A stretch of DNA of 64,000 nucleotides from Breznakia pachnodae (GTDB taxonomy: Bacteria; Bacillota_I; Bacilli_A; Erysipelotrichales; Erysipelotrichaceae). Shown here piece by piece: positions 45,504 through 53,837 of this stretch (the first letter of the stretch is position 1; every line of letters starts with the position of its first letter). Under the pieces are notes generated by a model that had not been told where the DNA came from, searched no databases, and saw nothing but the letters and a program-made list of their open reading frames with translations. The position numbers were made by a program, and so were the translations under genes. The stretch is from the NCBI RefSeq assembly GCF_030814225.1, contig NZ_JAUSUR010000001.1:806001-870000 (forward strand), read 5' to 3'.

Positions 45504-45902
45504 TTAGACTGCCATCCAAGAAGGTTCTAATGTATTACCATCAAGATCCTGAACTTCTAGTCCATACATTTGCTCTTCTGGAATTCCCATCTCTACATGA
45601 TGGTAGTTTCCACCGTTGGCTTTAGCATTTTCTCCAAAGTCTTTAACTGCCTGTGCATTCTCCAAACTAAATGCAATTAATGCACCACTTGTCTTTTGAA
45701 CATCAGCAATTGTTTTACCACTAAGAAATTTTTGATAAAACTCATGATTTAGCAGCATAATCCAAAAATGATCATCCCACACCATTGCACTCGCATCATC
45801 ATTTGAAAATTCCTTGTTTTGCTTAAATCCCAACTTTTGATAGAACTCAGTAGACTTTTCAACATTTGCTACTGGAAAATTAACAAATACCATAGTATTC
45901 AT
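45504..45902 (-). CDS. VOC-superfamily protein
   Basis: 132 residues from the ATG at 45902, chosen because AAAGGAG lies seven bases upstream; the longer reading frame to 45986 has none. VFVNFPVANVEKSTEFYQKLGF opens the first module, and LEVQDLDGNTLEPSWM ends the second. A family with a general glyoxalase or extradiol fold; substrate not known. Confidence 0.8.
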   Translation of the reverse strand: MNTMVFVNFPVANVEKSTEFYQKLGFKQNKEFSNDDASAMVWDDHFWIMLLNHEFYQKFLSGKTIADVQKTSGALIAFSLENAQAVKDFGENAKANGGNYHHVEMGIPEEQMYGLEVQDLDGNTLEPSWMAV

Positions 45903-46009
45903 AGTAAAACTCCTTTCCTTTATAATTAGTATAGTTTCCCACCAGGAGTAAGAATTGTCAATGATTATACCCATTAGAAATAACACTTAAATACAGCACT
46001 TTTAGTTGC

Positions 46010-47206
46010 TTAATAGTATATATAAAAATTACATAATAACTGAGTAATTACTTTCTTATCTTTTAGATTTAAAGAAGTAATTTCCTGTATTTTATCCAAT
46101 CGATACAATAAACTGTTACGATGAATATTCAGAATCTGACAAGTATCTTGAGATGAACATAATTGTTTTATGTATATTTCTAATGTGAACATATAATTAC
46201 TATTATATTCTTTATCATAATCCTTCAATACTTCTAATGCAGGAAGTAAGTAAAGATTATTCTCATCTGATTTTTGAATCTGTGTAAACAAATCTTCTAC
46301 AGCAACATCTTTGAAGAAGCAGTAATCATGATTATCTGTAAAACTATGAGCATGAATTGCCTGCTGTTTAAACGTTAGAATATCATGAATAGAAGTAAAA
46401 TAATTACTGATACCAAAAGAAAGATCCACAACCTTTGTCTGATTTAAAATTGGTTTCAGTCGTTTCTGAATAAAGGAACGCAAATCCGTCCCTTTTACAT
46501 CTGTAAATAATAAGTATAAATGATTATCATCTAATATAGGATGAATATAATCCAAACGATTCACATGGTTGAATAATTGATAAAGATATACTATTTCATT
46601 CGACTTATCAATTACACTAGTATATGCAATTACAAATCCACCATTTAGTTCTGTAATTGATTTAATAATATGATTCTTTAAATCTTCTCTTCTTATATCA
46701 TTGTTTGCGAAGATATCTTGTAAATGAAAATACATATCATTATTAGGAATATGAGGAACTATATGCTTGGATAGATATAAACTAAGAAATTTAATTAATA
46801 TCTCAATTCTTTCAAATTCATCATCACTTACTTTTCGATCGGTTAACAATACACAAATATATCCAACTACTTTCTCTTCGAAACGAATACTAGCTACGAT
46901 TCTTTGAATTCTCTCACCAATTCCATAATCGATATAAATAATGTTATCATTTTGATCCAATGCTTCTTGATATCTATCTTTTTGAATCAAATACACCATC
47001 TCTGGAATTACCGTCTTATGCTTCAACATCGAATCCCATAACTCATCCTGATAATATTGCTGAGGAACCTGCATTACAACATTATAATTGTTATCGCAGA
47101 TTACAAAAGGAAGTTCAAGTATCGCTTGAATTGTTGATTGTAAATTATCAAAGTTATTATCTTGAATTGCTGTTAACAGCACCTCATATATCATTTGTGT
47201 TTTCAT
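46010..47206 (-). CDS. PucR/CdaR-family helix-turn-helix regulator
   Basis: 398 residues. A variable sensor part (about 1-290, GAF-like middle with VVGYICVLLTDRK) is followed by a C-terminal PucR-type HTH (DTCQILNIHRNSLLYRLDKIQEITSLNL). Its start is either the ATG at 47206 or the TTG at 47212, whose SD spacing (AAGGT, five bases) is better. Divergent from the OYE-type reductase with a perfect palindrome between, so it probably controls it. Effector unknown. Confidence 0.85.
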   Translation of the reverse strand: MKTQMIYEVLLTAIQDNNFDNLQSTIQAILELPFVICDNNYNVVMQVPQQYYQDELWDSMLKHKTVIPEMVYLIQKDRYQEALDQNDNIIYIDYGIGERIQRIVASIRFEEKVVGYICVLLTDRKVSDDEFERIEILIKFLSLYLSKHIVPHIPNNDMYFHLQDIFANNDIRREDLKNHIIKSITELNGGFVIAYTSVIDKSNEIVYLYQLFNHVNRLDYIHPILDDNHLYLLFTDVKGTDLRSFIQKRLKPILNQTKVVDLSFGISNYFTSIHDILTFKQQAIHAHSFTDNHDYCFFKDVAVEDLFTQIQKSDENNLYLLPALEVLKDYDKEYNSNYMFTLEIYIKQLCSSQDTCQILNIHRNSLLYRLDKIQEITSLNLKDKKVITQLLCNFYIYY

Positions 47207-47232
47207 AATCAAATCATACCTTATTTCACGCT

Positions 47233-47250
47233 ATTGTGCAATTGCACAAT
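47233..47250. promoter_or_regulatory. Perfect 18-bp palindrome, operator
   Basis: ATTGTGCAATTGCACAAT lies between the divergent PucR-type and reductase genes. A related half-site, GCACATTG, occurs at about 47275. Confidence 0.7.
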
Positions 47251-47279
47251 ATGTTCTCCATATTTTAATTATATGCACA

Positions 47280-47308
47280 TTGTTTATATTTTCACAACTG
47301 TTTATGAT
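47280..47308 (+). promoter_or_regulatory. Promoter of the OYE-type reductase gene
   Basis: TTGTTT and TATGAT with 17-base spacing, 24 bases before the start codon; the operator is further upstream. Confidence 0.55.
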
Positions 47309-47331
47309 ATAGATAAGGAGGTATTTCTTTT

Positions 47332-49266
47332 ATGAAATATGATGCATTGTTTACACCTTTCTCAATCGGTAAAATGGAAGTGAAGAATCGACTTGTTATG
47401 AGTCCAATGGGAACAAATTCTTCTCACATTGATGGTACGATTGCAGATGACGAAATCGATTATTTCGAACGTCGTGCAAAAGGTGGAGTAGGACTAATAA
47501 TAATGGGGTGTCAATTTTTAAACCCTGAGCTTGCACAAGGATCACTGGAAGGAGTATTACAGAATACCTATGTCATTCCTCAACTAACAAGTGTTGTTGA
47601 AGCATCACATCGTTATGGAGCTAAAATCTGCTGTCAGATTAGTTGTGGAACTGGACGTAATGCTTTTCCAAATATGATGGGTGAACCACCATTTTCATCA
47701 AGCGAAACACCATGGACATTCAACCCTGAAATTAAATGTCGTAAATTAAGCAAAGACCAAATTAAAGATATTATGAAAGAATTTGCAAACTCAGCAAAAA
47801 TTGCAATGGATGCAGGTTTTGATGCAATTGAAATTCATGCACATGCTGGTTATCTGGTTGACCAGTTTATGTCACCAGTATGGAATATTCGTGATGATGA
47901 ATATGGTGGAAGTGCTGAGAATAGAATGCGTTTTCCTTGTGAAATTGTTGAATCAATTAAATCCGTCGTTGGTGATAAGTTACCTGTTATCTTCAGAATC
48001 TCTTTAGACCATATGTTTGAAGGTGGAAGAACTTTAGAAGAAAGTATGGAATTAATCAAGATCTTAGAAAATGCTGGAGTCGATGCTCTTGATATTGATA
48101 GTGGTTGTTATGAAACAATTGACTATATCTTCCCTAGTGCATATACAGGCGATGCTTGTATGATGTATGTATGTGATGAAGCACGAAAACATGTTTCTAT
48201 TCCATTAATGAACTCAGGAAATCACACTCCTGATAGTGCATTGGATTTAGTAAGCAATAACAAAGCTGACTTCGCAATGTTTGGTAGACAATTAATTGCT
48301 GATCCAGATATGCCTAACAAATTAATGGATGGAGATACTGAAAATATTCGTCCTTGTATTCGTTGTAATGAAGAATGTGTTGGACGTATTGTAACAAGAC
48401 TTACAAAATTAAGTTGTGCAGTAAATCCAACAGCATGTGATGAAAGAAGATTAGCGCTGGAAGATGCTGATAAAGTCAAAAATGTAGTTGTTATCGGTGC
48501 AGGTCCTGGTGGACTTGAAGCTGCTAGAGTCGCTGCACTACGTGGACATAAAGTTGCTGTATATGAGAAAGATGGTAAAATCGGTGGCCAGCTTGCAGTT
48601 GCTGCTACACCAAAATTCAAAGACCAATTAAAGAAATTAGTTTCATGGTTCGAATTACAATTAAAGAACCTGGATGTAACAGTTCATCTTAACCACGAAG
48701 TTACAATCGATGATGAAATTCTTAAAAATGCTGATGAAATTATTATTGGTAGTGGTGCAACACCAATTGCTCCTAATATCAATGGAATCGATAAGAGTAT
48801 CAGTGTAATTGATGCACACATCAATAAAGACATGATCAAAGGTGATACCGTAATCATGTGTGGTGGTGGACTATCAGGATGTGATAGTGCCATTGAATTA
48901 GCCAGTGAACACAATAAGAAAGTAAAGATTGTTGAAATGGAAGATACAATTGCTAAAGATGTAATGTTCATTAATGCAGCTTCTATCTTTAGAGATTTTG
49001 GAAAGTATGGTATTGAACAACATACAAACTCTAAGATTGTGGAAATACTAGATGATGGAGTTATAGTAGAAGACAAAGATGGAAACAAACAAAAAATCGA
49101 TGGAGATACTGTCATCAGCGCATTTGGTATGTTGCCATCTAATAAACTAGCAAAAGAAATACAAGCAAAATATCCGAAACATACAAACATTATTGGTGAT
49201 TCGCTGAAAATTGGAAAAGTAGCTGATGCTATTCGCAGTGGATATTATGCTGGAAGTAGAATTTAA
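47332..49266 (+). CDS. Old-yellow-enzyme-type NADH:flavin oxidoreductase / 2,4-dienoyl-CoA reductase family
   Basis: 644 residues. An N-terminal FMN TIM barrel (about 1-360: LFTPFSIGKMEVKNRLVMSPM, IEIHAHAGYLVDQFMSP) is followed by a 4Fe-4S site (CIRCNEEC with a later Cys in SCAVNP), then an FAD/NAD(P)-binding region (GAGPGGLEAARVAALRG; MCGGGLSGCDSAIELA). This layout is that of FadH, BaiH and other anaerobic enoate or flavin reductases. The substrate, possibly an aromatic enoate or steroid, is unknown. AAGGAGG precedes the ATG. Confidence 0.92.
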   Translation: MKYDALFTPFSIGKMEVKNRLVMSPMGTNSSHIDGTIADDEIDYFERRAKGGVGLIIMGCQFLNPELAQGSLEGVLQNTYVIPQLTSVVEASHRYGAKICCQISCGTGRNAFPNMMGEPPFSSSETPWTFNPEIKCRKLSKDQIKDIMKEFANSAKIAMDAGFDAIEIHAHAGYLVDQFMSPVWNIRDDEYGGSAENRMRFPCEIVESIKSVVGDKLPVIFRISLDHMFEGGRTLEESMELIKILENAGVDALDIDSGCYETIDYIFPSAYTGDACMMYVCDEARKHVSIPLMNSGNHTPDSALDLVSNNKADFAMFGRQLIADPDMPNKLMDGDTENIRPCIRCNEECVGRIVTRLTKLSCAVNPTACDERRLALEDADKVKNVVVIGAGPGGLEAARVAALRGHKVAVYEKDGKIGGQLAVAATPKFKDQLKKLVSWFELQLKNLDVTVHLNHEVTIDDEILKNADEIIIGSGATPIAPNINGIDKSISVIDAHINKDMIKGDTVIMCGGGLSGCDSAIELASEHNKKVKIVEMEDTIAKDVMFINAASIFRDFGKYGIEQHTNSKIVEILDDGVIVEDKDGNKQKIDGDTVISAFGMLPSNKLAKEIQAKYPKHTNIIGDSLKIGKVADAIRSGYYAGSRI

Positions 49267-49298
49267 TTATTACAAGTAAATCAGTCATTATAAAAAAC

Positions 49299-49330
49299 AG
49301 GAGCGACAATTATCTTCAATTGTTACTCCT
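49299..49330. terminator. Bidirectional terminator
   Basis: AGGAGcgACAATT and AATTGTtaCTCCT form a stem with two mismatches, between the reductase and the convergent MerR-type gene, with T-rich flanks. Confidence 0.75.
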
Positions 49331-49346
49331 ATTTTCAATTATAAAT

Positions 49347-50129
49347 TTATGATTCCATTTCTTCTTCAATAATCTTTATTCTCTCTTCAAAACTTAGCAC
49401 CTGATAAATCTGATGCAACATCCACATATAACCAAATGGATCCACGAAAAGTGAGTTACTAATTGCGCCATCCATCATTTCTGTTACTGGTTGAATCTCC
49501 ATACAATTATTCGCAAGTGCAGTTTCGTGCGTTTTCTTAATATCTTCAACTGATATATTAAACCAAATGGTATTTGGATGCTCGGGATCTGGTGCCATAA
49601 GTCCATATTCAGGATTTGCATCCAACATATGAAAACGAGTTCCATATAAAGTGAATACCGCTTCATTCTTACCCTCAGGATAATCCGTAGCTTCAATTAC
49701 TTCAATCTCAAATATCTTTTTGTATAATTCTAAAGCTTTTAAACTATTCTTAACGACAAAATCTATTTCTGTACCTTTAATCACTCTTTTTTCCTCCTTA
49801 AGTAATTTCATCTGTTCTTCTAATTTTTTAATCTTCTTCTGTTCATTTTTAATCGTAGTATAAGATTGTTTTTTCTTACTCTCTAAAACAGATATCAAAA
49901 ATGAGGTATCCTTTGCATGTTCAAGTGCAGAGTTTATTTCTTCTATCTTAAATCCAGAATCTCTCAGCATTATGATTTGATTCAAATGAGGTATCTGATG
50001 TACACTATACATGCGATAACCACTATTCTCATCTGTGTAAGCAGGACTAAAAATCCCACACTCATCATAGTGTCTCAGCATTCGCTTAGACACATTGACA
50101 AGTTTAGAAAACTCTCCAATTTTATACAT
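49347..50129 (-). CDS. MerR-family regulator fused to a VOC (PhnB-like) domain
   Basis: 260 residues from the ATG at 50129 (GGAGGG six bases upstream; a GTG directly before is possible). Residues 1-115 are a MerR HTH and coiled coil (KIGEFSKLVNVSKRMLRHYDECGIFSPAYTD; basic, Lys-rich coil near 85-115). Residues about 120-250 are a VOC domain (EIDFVVKNSLKALELYKKIFEIEVIE; SLFVDPFGYMWMLHQIY). The VOC part is probably a ligand sensor. No operon partner is seen. Confidence 0.85.
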   Translation of the reverse strand: MYKIGEFSKLVNVSKRMLRHYDECGIFSPAYTDENSGYRMYSVHQIPHLNQIIMLRDSGFKIEEINSALEHAKDTSFLISVLESKKKQSYTTIKNEQKKIKKLEEQMKLLKEEKRVIKGTEIDFVVKNSLKALELYKKIFEIEVIEATDYPEGKNEAVFTLYGTRFHMLDANPEYGLMAPDPEHPNTIWFNISVEDIKKTHETALANNCMEIQPVTEMMDGAISNSLFVDPFGYMWMLHQIYQVLSFEERIKIIEEEMES

Positions 50130-50267
50130 CACATTCCCTCCAAAAGTTATACTATAATTCGAATTACACCTATATCATAAACCTTCACACAATGTGAAAG
50201 TCAATAGTAATGTTGATTATATATTTCTACAATATCATACAACAAGGATTTCGTCTCTTTTCACGCA

Positions 50268-50308
50268 AAAATAGTGACTATACATTTATTTATGTATAAT
50301 CACTATTT
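50268..50308 (-). terminator. Terminator of the rhamnose operon
   Basis: A near-perfect 17-base inverted repeat beginning AAATAGTGA on each strand, followed by TTTTT on the minus strand, just after rhaD. Confidence 0.85.
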
Positions 50309-50310
50309 TA

Positions 50311-51123
50311 TTAATCTAAAAACTTATCCGGTAACTCAACATTAAAATCTTTTGCCAATTCTTTGAAGTTATTAGAAGTAATTGTCTGACGTTTTCCTCC
50401 CATTGACAAAACTTTTACTAAAATTTCTGCAGATTTCTCTACTGTATCCATTAATCCAAAAGTTAAATCCAAATCTTTACCTGCTGCAAAGGTTCCATGA
50501 TGTGCCCATATAACTACATCATATTCTCTCATCAACTTTGATGTTTCTTTACCAATTGCATGTCCTCCAGGAACCATCCAATCAACAACACCAATTCCAT
50601 CTGGGAATACAACTGGACATTCAGTAGCCATTTCCCATAACTCTCTTGTAAATACTTTATCTTCTAAAGGCAAGACAAATGTTAATGCAATAATATTTGT
50701 TGTATGGCTATGCATAATAACACGATATTCATTATCTAGCTCTTTTTTTACTGAATGAGATCGTAAATGTGTTGGCAGTTCACTTGTTGGTTTGGCATCT
50801 ATTAATCCCCAAATAATTCGATATTGTTGCCCAGTTGAATCAATTTGAATAAGTCCACAATTTTCTTTTAAATGAATACTGATGTTTCGTATAAACTTTC
50901 CACTTCCTGTAATCAGGAATATTTCATTAGATAAATTTGATAGTGTTTCTCCTATCTCAATCCAATCACTTTGTTCATCTATGTCTTGCTTAACCAATTC
51001 CACTTCACCTTTTGTTAAGCGATAACTGATATTACCACCATTGCGTTCATGCCATCCTTTTAACCAAGCATCATTTGTAATTTTTTGGAATTCTTTAATA
51101 AAACTTGTATCTTCTACTTTCAT
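50311..51123 (-). CDS. rhaD: Rhamnulose-1-phosphate aldolase
   Basis: 270 residues from the ATG at 51123, two bases after the rhaA stop. Class II aldolase fold. WHERNGGNISYRL is the phosphate and metal region, and a zinc-ligand His pattern (MHSHTTN; WAHHGTFAAGKDLD) is seen. Splits L-rhamnulose-1-phosphate into dihydroxyacetone phosphate and lactaldehyde. Last gene of the rha operon. Confidence 0.95.
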   Translation of the reverse strand: MKVEDTSFIKEFQKITNDAWLKGWHERNGGNISYRLTKGEVELVKQDIDEQSDWIEIGETLSNLSNEIFLITGSGKFIRNISIHLKENCGLIQIDSTGQQYRIIWGLIDAKPTSELPTHLRSHSVKKELDNEYRVIMHSHTTNIIALTFVLPLEDKVFTRELWEMATECPVVFPDGIGVVDWMVPGGHAIGKETSKLMREYDVVIWAHHGTFAAGKDLDLTFGLMDTVEKSAEILVKVLSMGGKRQTITSNNFKELAKDFNVELPDKFLD

Positions 51124-51124
51124 A

Positions 51125-52378
51125 TCAGTCTCTCTTTCGCAATACTTCTTGTTCATAGTTCATTACATCTTGATACCATTCATCTTTGATAGGCACATTA
51201 TTAGTTTCACAATAATAGTTCCATATATCATTGAATGGATATGTTTTTAATTCTTCTTGAATCATCATTAATTGAGTAAAATCTTCTTGATCTTGAAGTT
51301 CACTTAATTTTTCATTTGGCTGTAATAAAGCATATAATAACGCTTTTTGCGCATTTCGCATTCCAATCACCCAAGCACCCACACGATTAATACTTGCGTC
51401 AAAGAAATCAAGTCCCAGATAGATACGGTCCATTGCATCATTGCGCACAATCTCCTTTGTAATCTCTTTTGTTTCATCATCAAATAAAACTACATGATCA
51501 CTATCCCATCTTACTGGTCTAGTTAAATGAAGAGCTATCTTATCATGAAATAGCAACATGGAAGATATCTTATCCGATACTACTTCTGTAGGATGGTAAT
51601 GTCCATTATCCATTAATGGCAAGATTCCTCTTGATAATGCATAATTCATTGTAAACTCACTTGAACCAACCGTATACGATTCCATTCCAATTCCAAACAC
51701 TTTTGATTCTACACATACTAGTACTTTATCTTCGTCATAACTAACAGAAAGAATTTCATCAAGTGATTCCATAAAACGTTTTCTTGGTGATAAGCGATTT
51801 CCTGGAATATCCTTTAATCCATCTGGAATCCAGATATTCATTAAACAATGCGTATCTAATTCATTAGCCAAGTATTCTGATATACGAATACAGGCCTGAC
51901 AATGTCTAATCCAAAAATCTCTTATATCTTTATCTGAACTCGCTAACGTTAATCCTTCTGCTTTTTCATGAGAGAATAGTGTAGGATTAAAATCAATACC
52001 AAGTTCTCTTTCTTTTGCAAACTCCACCCACTTTTTAAAATGTTTTGGTTCTATTGCATCACGATCCACTTTCTCTCCATCTTCGAAAATAGCATAACTT
52101 GCATGTAAATTGATTCGTTTGGTACCAGGTACCAAAGTAAACACCTTATCCATATCTTCCATTAACTGCTCTGGAGTTGTTGCTTTACCCGGATAATTCC
52201 CAGTTGTCTGAATTCCTCCAGACAAAGAGGTTGACCCATCAAAACCAATTACATCATCTCCTTGCCAGCAATGCATTGATACAGGATACGATTGTAATTT
52301 CGCTAATGCTTCATCGACATTTATCCCCAAACCTTTATACTCTTTTTTTGCCTCTTCATATTTGTTTTTTGTTCTCAT
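51125..52378 (-). CDS. rhaA: L-rhamnose isomerase
   Basis: 417 residues, family length. Converts L-rhamnose to L-rhamnulose. [30 protein letters not shown] and [31 protein letters not shown] (metal site) are RhaA hallmarks. Its start overlaps the rhaB stop, with AAAGGAGG five bases upstream. Confidence 0.97.
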   Translation of the reverse strand: MRTKNKYEEAKKEYKGLGINVDEALAKLQSYPVSMHCWQGDDVIGFDGSTSLSGGIQTTGNYPGKATTPEQLMEDMDKVFTLVPGTKRINLHASYAIFEDGEKVDRDAIEPKHFKKWVEFAKERELGIDFNPTLFSHEKAEGLTLASSDKDIRDFWIRHCQACIRISEYLANELDTHCLMNIWIPDGLKDIPGNRLSPRKRFMESLDEILSVSYDEDKVLVCVESKVFGIGMESYTVGSSEFTMNYALSRGILPLMDNGHYHPTEVVSDKISSMLLFHDKIALHLTRPVRWDSDHVVLFDDETKEITKEIVRNDAMDRIYLGLDFFDASINRVGAWVIGMRNAQKALLYALLQPNEKLSELQDQEDFTQLMMIQEELKTYPFNDIWNYYCETNNVPIKDEWYQDVMNYEQEVLRKRD

Positions 52379-53765
52379 CGTTTCCTCCTTTATGATATTC
52401 CAAAATCTGGAATGAATTTCTTATTATATTTCTTCCTTCCTGTAAGTCTTTCACTTCCCCTTTCGCAATCATCTGGGTAAGTAAATTTCCTAATGCAGTT
52501 GCTTCTATAGGTCCAGCTAAAACTGTTTTTCCTGTCTTTTCTGCTATCATTTCGTTTAATAGTTTATTCCTACATCCACCACCTACAACATTAATAGTTG
52601 AATATGATTTATGAGTGATTCGTTCTATTTCATCTACAGTTTTTTTATAACTGTATGCCAATGAGTTATAAACACAATATGTGAGTTCTCCTACATTCGT
52701 TGGTACTATTTGATTGCGTTCCTGAAAGTATTCTTTTATTTCCTCTATCATATTCTGTGGATTTAAAAACCGTTCATCATTGACATCAAATACACCTTCA
52801 AATGGATGTTTATATGCTAAGTTAACTAATTCATCAAACGTATAACGATTTGCATACATTCTTGATACTTCTTGAATAATCCATAAGCCCATAATATTTT
52901 TTAAAAATCGATATCCTTCATATCCACCTTCATTTGTGAAATTTGCCATTTGAGCATCTTTACTAAGAATAGGATTGTTTATTTCTACTCCCATAAGCGA
53001 CCACGTTCCTGAACTAATTATGATGCTGCCAACGCCTACACTTGCCATAAACGCTGATGCAGTATCATGAGTTGGTGGTACAATAATTTCACTTTTCAAT
53101 CCAAGTTCATTTGCTATTTCATCACTTAGATTACCAATTGATGTTCCAGGTTTCACAATCCTCTCAAACATAGAATGATTTACTTTACTAGCATCTAACA
53201 ACTCAGTTGAGAGTTCGTTTTCCTTTATATTAAATAATTGAGTAGATGTAAGATTTGTATACTCATTCACCATCTGATTACTTAACCTATAGTGAAGATA
53301 ATCTGGTATCATTAGAAAATGATTTGCTTTTTCTTTTACTTCTTTATCATCACTTTTTAACTGATAGATTGTATTGAACTTCTGATATTGAATACCTGTC
53401 AGTTCAAAGATTCGATCAAACTCTATTACCTTAAAATATTCAGGTATATATATATCAACTCGTAAATCACGATAAGCATATACATCCTGTAATCGTTGTT
53501 GATTATAATCAAGTAATACATAGTCAACTGCCCATGTATCAATACCCAGAGTCACTGGAACTTTACCTGCAGTTACGCAAGCTTTTATCCCCTTCTTTAC
53601 TTCATCAAAGAGATAATCTATATCCCAATACTTATGTCCATCTTTTTCTATCATCTCATTGGTAAATCGATACACTTCTTCAATTATTATTCGGTTATTA
53701 TCCATATAGCCAAGAATGTGTCTTCCACTTGATGCACCAATGTCGATTGCTAAATGATATTTCAT
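52356..53765 (-). CDS. rhaB: L-rhamnulokinase
   Basis: 469 residues. FGGY-type kinase: [15 protein letters not shown], then [28 protein letters not shown] and [21 protein letters not shown]. Phosphorylates rhamnulose at C1. Preceded by a terminator-like hairpin 25 bases upstream, with no room for a separate promoter, so expression depends on read-through from the hydrolase gene or a promoter inside it. Confidence 0.96.
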   Translation of the reverse strand: MKYHLAIDIGASSGRHILGYMDNNRIIIEEVYRFTNEMIEKDGHKYWDIDYLFDEVKKGIKACVTAGKVPVTLGIDTWAVDYVLLDYNQQRLQDVYAYRDLRVDIYIPEYFKVIEFDRIFELTGIQYQKFNTIYQLKSDDKEVKEKANHFLMIPDYLHYRLSNQMVNEYTNLTSTQLFNIKENELSTELLDASKVNHSMFERIVKPGTSIGNLSDEIANELGLKSEIIVPPTHDTASAFMASVGVGSIIISSGTWSLMGVEINNPILSKDAQMANFTNEGGYEGYRFLKNIMGLWIIQEVSRMYANRYTFDELVNLAYKHPFEGVFDVNDERFLNPQNMIEEIKEYFQERNQIVPTNVGELTYCVYNSLAYSYKKTVDEIERITHKSYSTINVVGGGCRNKLLNEMIAEKTGKTVLAGPIEATALGNLLTQMIAKGEVKDLQEGRNIIRNSFQILEYHKGGNDENKKQI

Positions 53766-53790
53766 TGCTTCACCTCTCCTTTAGTATAAA

Positions 53791-53829
53791 AAAAAACAAC
53801 TCACATTCTAATAACGCAAGTTGTTTTTT
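53791..53829 (-). terminator. Terminator/attenuator between hydrolase and rhaB
   Basis: AAAAAACAACT and AGTTGTTTTTT form an 11-base stem with a 17-base loop, followed by a long minus-strand U-tract. It sits nine bases after the hydrolase stop. Confidence 0.8.
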
Positions 53830-53837
53830 CTATTAAC

